Below are positions 8,253-13,571 of a DNA stretch of 13,571 nucleotides, in pieces. This DNA comes from JBJFGR01 sp051892875 (GTDB taxonomy: Bacteria; Pseudomonadota; Gammaproteobacteria; Enterobacterales; Succinivibrionaceae). The translations under genes and the position numbers were made by a program. The notes under the pieces are model-generated. The model did no database searches, had not been told where the DNA came from, and worked only from the letters and a program-made list of their open reading frames with translations. The stretch covers positions 1 to 13,571 of the forward strand of contig JBJFGR010000062.1 of the NCBI GenBank assembly GCA_051892875.1, written 5' to 3'. How positions within the stretch are numbered: position 1 is the first letter of the stretch; each line of letters begins with the position of its first letter.

Positions 8253-8667
8253 AATTGTCATTCTCAAACAAAATAATATTCAAAAATATTGTCTGTAAAT
8301 TTTGAAAAAGTAACATCAAAGTAAAAGATACTATAAAAATAATATAATTTACAATAAAAAAATTACATACTATATAAAAAAATACAGAAACTAATAACAG
8401 TTTTAAAAAAAATATAAATGAAAAACTTATAATAGTTACATATTCATTATTTTTTCCATATGTAGATATTAAAACAGATAAAATAAATATAAAACTACAC
8501 ATGGAAGTTCCTAACAAACAAGAGGTCAAGTAGCAACACATAGTATTAGTACTTATTGTTTTATAAAAAAGAGAGTAAGTCAACAAATAAAAAATAAAAT
8601 TTATTAATAGCAAAATAAAACATTCACAAAAAATAAAAATATTTGTAATATTTATTGAATGCCTCAT
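8224..8667 (-). CDS. atpI: Divergent AtpI-like membrane protein
   Basis: AtpI is the small accessory protein encoded ahead of atpB in many atp operons; it is thought to help c-ring assembly or Mg2+ supply. This 147-residue protein is almost entirely hydrophobic, with about four membrane segments (near residues 10-33, 43-67, 78-100 and 102-122) and a charged C-terminus (ENDNYENRRKERY). Sequence similarity to AtpI is low. FFLKLLLVSVFFYI may match the GEAFKVLAMLVLL helix. The call rests mainly on position and topology. It is likely translated, because AAGGAG lies four bases before the ATG. It starts 25 bases after parB and overlaps atpB by 29 bases. Confidence 0.7.
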   Translation of the reverse strand: MRHSINITNIFIFCECFILLLINFIFYLLTYSLFYKTISTNTMCCYLTSCLLGTSMCSFIFILSVLISTYGKNNEYVTIISFSFIFFLKLLLVSVFFYIVCNFFIVNYIIFIVSFTLMLLFQNLQTIFLNIILFENDNYENRRKERY

Positions 8668-8692
8668 ACATCTCCTTTTTACTTTTGATTAA

Positions 8693-9574
8693 TTATAAAT
8701 CAAAAAATTTTTTTATCGATTCTAGTTCTTCAACATTATTAAAACTTAAAATAACCTTCCCCTTATTTTTACTATTACTAACAAAAGAAACATTACATCC
8801 ATCTAATTTATTAGATATTATTTTTGAATATTTTTCTAATACAGGATTTATTTTTTTTATTTTGTTATTACTATTTTCTGCGTTTTGTATCTTGTATACT
8901 AATTTCTCTGTTTCTCTAACAGTTAAACCTTTTTGAACAATAGTTAAAGCTAAAGACTCTTGAAAATCATTAGGAAGAGATAATAAAGAGCGCGCATGCC
9001 CCATTTCAAGTTCACCACGGATAACTAATTCTTTAACTTTAGGAGATAAAGAATTAAGACGTATTATATTAGTGATAGTTGTTCTTGATTTTCCTACCTT
9101 CTTTGCTAATTCTTCATGTGTTAATGATAACTTTTGAGATAATTGTAATAATGCTTCTGCTTGTTCTATTACATTTAAATCTTCTCTTTGAATATTTTCA
9201 ATCAATGCAATAGCCATTGCATCATTGTCTGCGATTTGTTTTATAATACATGGAACTTTTATAAGACCTGCTAATTTTGCAGCTTGCCATCTACGCTCAC
9301 CTGCAATAATCTCATATCTATTATTTTCAACAGGTCTAACAACTATAGGTTGTATAATCCCTTGCGATTTTATTGAATCAGCTAATTCTAATAATCGTTC
9401 TTGTTCAATATCTTTTCTTGGCTGATAAATACCTCTTTGTAGTAAACCTATTTCTAAATCAATAAAATTGTTATTTGTTTGCTCTACACTACTATTGTTC
9501 TTTTCAAGAAAACTAGAAGATTTGTTATTTCGTAACAAAGCACCAAGAGCAGTTCCTTTATTAAGCCCACTCAT
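8693..9574 (-). CDS. parB: Chromosome partitioning protein ParB
   Basis: ParB binds parS sites near the origin and spreads as a CTP-dependent clamp, working with ParA to segregate chromosomes. The 293 residues contain box I YQPRK (50-54), the CTP-binding motifs GERRWQAAKLAG (92-103) and ENIQREDLN (126-134), a helix-turn-helix (about 152-175, EELAKKVGKSRTTITNIIRL), GHARSLLSL (192-200) and a C-terminal dimerisation domain. An Asn/Ser-rich linker covers about residues 16-36, after the N-terminal MSGLNKGTALGALL that in this family contacts ParA. The ribosome site AGGT overlaps the parA TAG stop, seven bases before the start, so the pair is probably translationally coupled. Confidence 0.96.
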   Translation of the reverse strand: MSGLNKGTALGALLRNNKSSSFLEKNNSSVEQTNNNFIDLEIGLLQRGIYQPRKDIEQERLLELADSIKSQGIIQPIVVRPVENNRYEIIAGERRWQAAKLAGLIKVPCIIKQIADNDAMAIALIENIQREDLNVIEQAEALLQLSQKLSLTHEELAKKVGKSRTTITNIIRLNSLSPKVKELVIRGELEMGHARSLLSLPNDFQESLALTIVQKGLTVRETEKLVYKIQNAENSNNKIKKINPVLEKYSKIISNKLDGCNVSFVSNSKNKGKVILSFNNVEELESIKKFFDL

Positions 9575-9581
9575 AAACTAC

Positions 9582-10352
9582 CTATATATTCTCTTTTTTT
9601 ATAATTTCTCCAGCAAGTGCTAAATAAGCCTTTGCTCCTAATGATGATTTATCATAATATAATGTTGGTTTACCATAACTAGGGGATTCTGCTAACCTAA
9701 TATTTCTAGGTATAATTGTTTTGTATACTGCATTTTTAAAATGATCTTTCAATTGATCTGAAACATCTTTTGATAAATTAGTATTACAATTATACATTGT
9801 TCGTAAAATGCCTTCCAACTGTAACTTTGGATTTAAACTTTCTTTTATTTGAGACATAGTATCCATTAAATCTGCTAAACCTTCTAAAGGAAAATATTCG
9901 CATTGCATAGGAACTATAATAGAATCAGCCGCACATAAAGCGTTCACAGTCAGTAAATTCAATGAAGGAGGACAATCAATTAAAATATAATCGTAGTTAT
10001 CTTTAATTTTATCTAAATAATTTTTTAACTTAACTTCTCTAGCAAAAAAATCCATTAATCTTACTTCAGCTATTGTTAAATCAGAATTTCCAGGAATTAA
10101 GTCATATTTGCCAACAGTATCTTTTATAATAACATCTTCTGAATTAATTTTTAAACCATCTATCAAAACATGATATACACTGTACTGTAAATCAAATTTA
10201 CTAACACCACTAGCCATAGTTGCATTTCCTTGTGGATCAAGATCAACTACTAAAACTTTTTTTTGCAAAGCCAATGATGCAGCTAAATTTATACATGTAG
10301 TTGTTTTACCAACTCCACCTTTTTGATTTGCTAAAGCTATTATTTTTCCCAA
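9582..10352 (-). CDS. parA: Chromosome partitioning ATPase ParA (Soj)
   Basis: ParA is a Walker-type ATPase that binds the nucleoid and pulls ParB-parS complexes. The deviant Walker A motif KGGVGKTTT is followed by NLAASLA, then VVDLDPQGNAT (A' motif) and the Walker B IDCPPSL. There is no ATG start. The TTG at 10352 is preferred: it gives MGKIIALANQKGG, the usual family start, with AAGG about nine bases upstream, and begins one base after the rsmG stop. A TTG at 10361 (three residues longer, MNK) sits directly against AAGG. The resulting length of 256 residues is typical. A full ParABS-type pair next to mnmG/rsmG is the ancestral arrangement. Confidence 0.95.
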   Translation of the reverse strand: MGKIIALANQKGGVGKTTTCINLAASLALQKKVLVVDLDPQGNATMASGVSKFDLQYSVYHVLIDGLKINSEDVIIKDTVGKYDLIPGNSDLTIAEVRLMDFFAREVKLKNYLDKIKDNYDYILIDCPPSLNLLTVNALCAADSIIVPMQCEYFPLEGLADLMDTMSQIKESLNPKLQLEGILRTMYNCNTNLSKDVSDQLKDHFKNAVYKTIIPRNIRLAESPSYGKPTLYYDKSSLGAKAYLALAGEIIKKENI

Positions 10353-10353
10353 T

Positions 10354-10986
10354 TTATTCAACCTTTTTTATAATAACAAGATGTCTATTACCTAAACATG
10401 AAGGAACGCTTAATTTTATAACATTTTCTATTTTAAAATTGCTGGGTATATCACTTATTTCATTCTTATCAATAATTCCTTTTAGTGCGTAAAAAGCTCC
10501 ATTTGTATTAACATAAGAAGAACATAAACTCAGCATATCTTTTAATGAAGCAAAAGCTCTACTTAATACAACATCAAATTTAATTTCAGGAACAAAATCT
10601 TCACACCTAGATAGGATTGGAGTAACGTTATTTATTTTTAATTCGATTTTAGCATTTCTAATAAAATTAATTCTTTTTATTTTGCTATCTAATAAATAAA
10701 ATTGAGCCCCTATATTTAAAATAGATAAAGGGATACCTGGTAATCCAGGTCCTGTTCCAACATCTATAAATTTTTCTCCGTGCAAATATTTGCTAACAAC
10801 AATAGAGTCTATTATATGTTTGTAAAGCATTTCTTTTTCATTAGAAATAGAAGTTAAATTATAAACTTTATTCCATTTTTTTAAAAGAATAACAAAATCA
10901 ATTAATTTATTAATATCCTCTTCATGAATATAGTAATCTAGTTTATGTAATTCATCATTTAAAATATTAAATAAATCACTTCTCAT
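10354..10986 (-). CDS. rsmG: 16S rRNA (guanine527-N7)-methyltransferase
   Basis: RsmG uses S-adenosylmethionine to make m7G527 in 16S rRNA, near the decoding site; loss gives low-level streptomycin resistance in other bacteria. The 210-residue protein (E. coli 207) has WNKVYNLTS at 38-46, the SAM-binding motif FIDVGTGPGLPGIPL at 73-87, LLDSKIKR at 98-105, SRAFASL at 142-148 and FYALKG at 165-170. It ends in RHLVIIKK. The ATG overlaps the 3' end of mnmG by 11 bases, and the ribosome site is weak (GGA about nine bases upstream), so reinitiation after mnmG is likely. Confidence 0.97.
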   Translation of the reverse strand: MRSDLFNILNDELHKLDYYIHEEDINKLIDFVILLKKWNKVYNLTSISNEKEMLYKHIIDSIVVSKYLHGEKFIDVGTGPGLPGIPLSILNIGAQFYLLDSKIKRINFIRNAKIELKINNVTPILSRCEDFVPEIKFDVVLSRAFASLKDMLSLCSSYVNTNGAFYALKGIIDKNEISDIPSNFKIENVIKLSVPSCLGNRHLVIIKKVE

Positions 10987-12880
10987 TTATATTATCCATA
11001 ATACCTAATAAACCAATTTTCTTTAAATGTACTAACAAGATTGTAATAGCAGCAGGAGTAATACCAGAAATTCTAGAGGCTTTACCTATAGTTTCAGGTT
11101 TAAACTCATTTAGTTTAAAAACGACCTCTTTAGATAAGCCAGGAATATTACTGTAATCAAAATTTATTGGCAAATAAGTATTTTCATTTTTTAGATGCTT
11201 TTCTATTTCTTCTTTTTGGTGTTCAATATATCCTTGATATTTTATTTGAATTTCTACTTGCTCTAATGCTTGATCTGTTGTTGCTATTTTTTTTAAACCA
11301 ATAGTATTTAGTAATAGATTGATGTTAACTTCAGGTCTTCTAAGAATTTCCTCTAAATTTTGTTCCTTACTAATAGGTGTTCTTAAAATAGAATTTAATT
11401 TGTTTGCAATAGTATTTCCAATACCAATCCAAGTGTTTTTTAATCGCTGCTTTTCTTTTTCGATTTCTTCCATTTTATTTTGAAAAAAATTCCATCTGTA
11501 ATCATCAACTAGCCCCAAATCTCTACCAATAGGTGTTAATCTAATATCAGCATTATCTTCTCTAAGTAATAATCTGTATTCAGCTCTACTGGTAAACATT
11601 CTATAAGGTTCTTTTGTTCCTAATGTACACAAATCATCCATTAATACACCTATATAAGCTTGGTCTCTTCTAGGTGACCACCCTTCCTTATCCTTAACAC
11701 GTAAACCAGCATTTATACCAGCTAAAATTCCTTGTGCAGCAGCTTCTTCATAACCTGTAGTACCATTTATTTGACCTGCTAAAAATAAATTATTTATATA
11801 TTTATTTTCCATTGTGGATTTTAAATCTCTAGGATCTAGGTAATCATATTCTATGGCATAAGCAGGTCTCATTAATTCAGCATTCTCAAAACCTTCCATA
11901 GAGCGAACTAATTTTACTTGAACGTCGAATGGGAGACTTGTTGAAATGCCATTTGGATATAATTCATTTGTATATAAACTTTCAGGTTCTATAAAGATTT
12001 GGTGAGATTCTTTATCAGGGTATCTCATTATTTTATCTTCTATAGAAGGACAATATCTAGGACCAATACTATGAATGACACCAGAATATAAAGGGCTCCT
12101 ATCTAAATTATCTTTTATAATATTATGGGTATTTTTGTTGGTATGTGCTATATAACAACAAATTTGTTGGGGATGTTCATTAACATTGCCTAAATATGAA
12201 AAAACAGGCAAATTTGTATCTGGAAGTTGTTTCTCTAATTTGTCAAAATTAACAGTTCTTTTATCTATTCTGCAAGGTGTTCCAGTTTTTAAACGCCCCA
12301 TTCTAATAGGTAATTCATGTAGCTTTTTAGCTAAGCCAATTGATGGAGGATCTCCAGCTCTACCTCCATCATAATGATTTAAACCAATGTGTATTAATCC
12401 ATTAAGAAAAGTTCCTGTACATAATATAACGGTTTTTGACTTTATTTTAATACCAGCTTGTGTAACAACACCATAAACAGTATTGTTTTCTATTAATAAA
12501 TCTGTTACAGATTGCTGAAAAATTTCTAAATTATTGTAATTTTCTAAAATTTTTCTTATTGTATTCTTATATATGATTCTATCTGTTTGTGCTCTAGTTG
12601 CTCTAACTGCAGGGCCTTTAGAAGAATTTAATGTTCTGAATTGTATACCAGATAGATCTATTGCATGAGCAGTTACACCACCTAAAGCGTCTATTTCCTT
12701 TATTAAATGTCCTTTACCTATACCTCCAAAAGCTGGGTTACATGACATTTGTCCAAGAGTTTCTATATTATGTGTTATTAATAAAGTTTTTAATCCTATT
12801 CTAGCGCATGCTGTGCAAGCTTCTACGCCTGCGTGACCACCACCTACAATGATGGCATCGTATATATTATGATGAAACAT
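10976..12880 (-). CDS. mnmG: tRNA uridine-5-carboxymethylaminomethyl modification enzyme, FAD subunit
   Basis: MnmG (GidA) works with MnmE to install (carboxymethyl)aminomethyl groups on U34 of tRNAs reading two-codon boxes, using FAD and methylene-tetrahydrofolate. The 634 residues (E. coli 629) include the dinucleotide-binding GGGHAG at 13-18, NPAFGGIGKGHL at 48-59, Cys47 and Cys277 at the same numbers as the redox cysteines of E. coli, and the family signature GPRYCPSIEDK at 273-283. The C-terminal helical domain that binds MnmE and tRNA ends in RISGITPAAITILLVHLKK. AGAGG lies nine bases before the ATG. It is the first gene of the block and points away from the putative origin. Confidence 0.98.
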   Translation of the reverse strand: MFHHNIYDAIIVGGGHAGVEACTACARIGLKTLLITHNIETLGQMSCNPAFGGIGKGHLIKEIDALGGVTAHAIDLSGIQFRTLNSSKGPAVRATRAQTDRIIYKNTIRKILENYNNLEIFQQSVTDLLIENNTVYGVVTQAGIKIKSKTVILCTGTFLNGLIHIGLNHYDGGRAGDPPSIGLAKKLHELPIRMGRLKTGTPCRIDKRTVNFDKLEKQLPDTNLPVFSYLGNVNEHPQQICCYIAHTNKNTHNIIKDNLDRSPLYSGVIHSIGPRYCPSIEDKIMRYPDKESHQIFIEPESLYTNELYPNGISTSLPFDVQVKLVRSMEGFENAELMRPAYAIEYDYLDPRDLKSTMENKYINNLFLAGQINGTTGYEEAAAQGILAGINAGLRVKDKEGWSPRRDQAYIGVLMDDLCTLGTKEPYRMFTSRAEYRLLLREDNADIRLTPIGRDLGLVDDYRWNFFQNKMEEIEKEKQRLKNTWIGIGNTIANKLNSILRTPISKEQNLEEILRRPEVNINLLLNTIGLKKIATTDQALEQVEIQIKYQGYIEHQKEEIEKHLKNENTYLPINFDYSNIPGLSKEVVFKLNEFKPETIGKASRISGITPAAITILLVHLKKIGLLGIMDNINEK

Positions 12881-12908
12881 TTGTAACTACCTCTTCAAAA
12901 ATATTTGT

Positions 12909-12914
12909 ATTATA
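12909..12914 (-). promoter_or_regulatory. Putative -10 element of the mnmG-to-glmU operon
   Basis: On the minus strand this is a perfect TATAAT, about 29 bases before the mnmG ATG, preceded by a long A/T stretch. No good -35 lies at 16-18 bases (ATAATA at 17), but the upstream A/T tracts could act as an UP-like element. The predicted 5' leader would be about 20 bases. In such A/T-rich DNA a chance match is possible. Confidence 0.45.
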
Positions 12915-12978
12915 TCCTTTTTAATTAATTTTATTATTAATTAATAATTTTTTTCTTTTTTTTTATGTTTTTTGTTTA

Positions 12979-12987
12979 TGTTGATAA
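12979..12987 (-). promoter_or_regulatory. Perfect DnaA box
   Basis: The minus strand reads TTATCAACA, an exact match to the consensus TTATCNACA. It is about 100 bases from the mnmG start and is the strongest of four DnaA-like sites in the spacer. Confidence 0.55.
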
Positions 12988-13080
12988 GTCTTTTAAAGTC
13001 TTTTATTTTAAGGTTTTTGCATGTTTAGATTTGTTTTGAAAACTATGGAATTATAATGTTAATTTTATGTGATTTAATTT

Positions 13081-13193
13081 AGTTTTATTAACATTACTAA
13101 TTTATTATTCACTTTTTTTTTAATTTATCAACTATTTATAAAGTATTTAAATACATACTGTTAACAGTTTTATTAACGCTCTTTTAGTTTTAT
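13081..13193 (+). repeat. AGTTTTAT direct repeats around a 12-bp palindrome
   Basis: AGTTTTATTAAC occurs at 13081-13092 and again at 13166-13177; the shorter AGTTTTAT recurs at 13186-13193. The second copy overlaps the perfect palindrome ACTGTTAACAGT (13157-13168). They sit among the DnaA-like boxes and could be iteron-like elements of the origin. Low sequence complexity makes chance repetition possible. Confidence 0.35.
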
Positions 13194-13316
13194 GATTATT
13201 TAACTTTAATTATAAATATTAATAAAAACATATTTATCAATAGTATCAAGCAATATTTGTGGATATTTTGTTAAACGTGGTGTTGTCAAGAAAGTGAGCT
13301 CTACTTTTAAATTTTA

Positions 13317-13389
13317 CCCAAAAATTAATTAAAAGATTCACAAATTTTGGGACTATACTCGCAAGCCCATATCATAAGGGATAATCCCT
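13317..13389 (+). promoter_or_regulatory. Candidate plus-strand promoter with flanking dyads
   Basis: A -10-like TATACT lies at 13354-13359 and has no convincing -35. Immediately upstream is an inverted repeat, CCCAAAAATT (13317-13326) against AAATTTTGGG (13342-13351), nine of ten pairs. Downstream lies a perfect dyad, AGGGAT-A-ATCCCT (13377-13389). The two dyads bracketing the -10 look like operator sites. This is inference from pattern only. Confidence 0.3.
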
Positions 13390-13464
13390 AATTTATTTAA
13401 ACAATCATCATTATTGTTAAGTTTCAAGCTACGAATCCTTCTTTTTAGGGGGGATTTTTTGTTT
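13365..13464 (+). ncRNA. Possible small RNA or attenuated leader transcript
   Basis: Between a -10-like TATACT (13354-13359) and a convincing terminator (13434-13464) lies about 100 bases with no ATG-led reading frame. Two internal hairpins are visible: the AGGGAT/ATCCCT dyad (13377-13389) and AACAAT (13400-13405) with ATTGTT (13413-13418). It could be an independent small RNA or the 5' leader of a plus-strand gene beyond the window. I could not match it to 6S RNA, tmRNA, SRP RNA, RNase P RNA or a known riboswitch. Confidence 0.25.
13434..13464 (+). terminator. Intrinsic terminator, plus strand
   Basis: AATCCTTC (13434-13441) pairs with GGGGGATT (13449-13456), giving eight pairs of which two are G-U, around the loop TTTTTAG. 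It is followed at once by T6-G-T3. This is the only stem in the window with both a G-rich arm and a good T tract. No plus-strand gene precedes it, which implies a short transcript. Confidence 0.5.
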
Positions 13465-13571
13465 AATAACCCGTAAAATCGTTCCAAATAACTAACAAAA
13501 TTCTTTAATTATAGTTCCTGTCTTTCGACTGAAACACCTATTTAATGGTGAGAGCATTTATTTTTTCTTCA
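13465..13571. other. Unassigned right edge of the window
   Basis: No gene can be supported here. A plus-strand ATG at 13545 opens a frame (MVRAFIFSS) that runs off the end, but it has no ribosome-binding site. A short minus-strand frame from 13546 encodes only about 21 residues. The stretch is less A/T-monotonous than the origin-like part and may be the leader of a gene beyond the window. Confidence 0.3.

Larger units (their letters stand above)
12901..13270. other. Possible chromosomal replication origin (oriC-like) region
   Basis: This stretch is non-coding and very A+T-rich, with many A and T runs and a TTAATTAA pair at 12921-12928 and 12937-12944 that could ease unwinding. One perfect DnaA box lies at 12979-12987 (minus strand TTATCAACA). 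Single-mismatch boxes lie at 13125-13133 (TTATCAACT), 13234-13242 (TTATCAATA) and 13258-13266 (minus strand ATATCCACA). An IHF-consensus match (WATCAANNNNTTR) is at 13126-13138. I see no GATC sites, so SeqA/Dam control is not expected. oriC lies next to gidA (mnmG) in E. coli and parAB is nearby here, which supports the call; dnaA is not in the window. Confidence 0.5.

Noticed and set aside
7242..8267. Betaproteobacterial (Alcaligenaceae-type) symbiont origin of the operon
   Set aside because: AtpA, AtpG and AtpB sequence details follow gammaproteobacterial, not betaproteobacterial, orthologues.
8655..8936. Plus-strand open frame opposite the end of parB
   Set aside because: It lies antisense to intact parB, has no ribosome site and reads as low-complexity hydrophobic sequence from A/T-rich DNA.
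13021..13056. Short plus-strand frame of 11 codons in the origin-like region
   Set aside because: Too short and without comparative support; expected by chance.
13260..13289. Minus-strand TTGACA at 13289-13284 as a distant mnmG promoter
   Set aside because: No acceptable -10 at 16-18 bases (ATATCC or TATCCA), and it would imply a leader of nearly 400 bases; the TATAAT at 12914 is better.
13399..13449. Leader peptide rich in Ile or Leu codons before the terminator
   Set aside because: The Ile-rich frame follows a stop directly and the Leu-rich frame has no ATG, GTG or TTG start with a ribosome site.
13520..13550. Small hairpins GTC/GAC and CACC/GGTG, considered as part of a tRNA or structured RNA
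   Set aside because: Stems are only three to four pairs and no tRNA arms or known RNA core could be assembled.
13545..13571. Partial plus-strand frame MVRAFIFSS running off the right edge
   Set aside because: No Shine-Dalgarno sequence and too few residues to recognise a family.

Overview
The window comes from an A+T-rich gammaproteobacterial chromosome. The protein sequences follow Escherichia coli / Pseudomonas-type orthologues closely. AtpA starts MQLNSTEI and aligns end to end with the 513-residue E. coli subunit. AtpG ends in the TQELTEIVSGA tail. MnmG keeps the cysteines equivalent to E. coli C47 and C277. The low G+C (about one third by eye), Lys/Ile/Asn-rich proteins and tight packing suggest a host-associated or reduced-genome lineage. 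I cannot name the genus from the sequence.

Layout, right to left, because every convincing gene is on the minus strand. Positions 12881-13571 are a non-coding, very A+T-rich region with DnaA-box-like sites. It is a plausible oriC beside mnmG, the arrangement seen in E. coli. From a consensus -10 just upstream of mnmG runs an unbroken 14-gene block: mnmG, rsmG, parA, parB, atpI, atpB, atpE, atpF, atpH, atpA, atpG, atpD, atpC, glmU. Genes overlap or lie 1-40 bases apart, so one long transcription unit is likely. At the left edge (1-220), downstream of glmU, are two stem-loops, one of which may be a terminator.

Together the block encodes a tRNA wobble-uridine modifier (MnmG), a 16S rRNA m7G methyltransferase (RsmG), the chromosome segregation pair ParA/ParB, a complete F1Fo ATP synthase with its accessory protein AtpI, and the bifunctional UDP-GlcNAc synthase GlmU. 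Every reading frame is intact, with no frameshifts or pseudogenes, and no tRNA, rRNA, CRISPR array or mobile element is visible. Several annotated starts need care. atpF most likely starts at a GTG, parA at a TTG and atpG at a GTG.

Most of the window is ordinary conserved housekeeping DNA. The points that stand out are a four-cysteine insertion in the N-terminal tail of ATP synthase subunit a; rare substitutions in the AtpA P-loop and the GlmU nucleotide-binding motif; a parS-like site inside atpA; and a possible plus-strand small RNA or attenuated leader with dyad elements at 13317-13464. I see no convincing new biological system.
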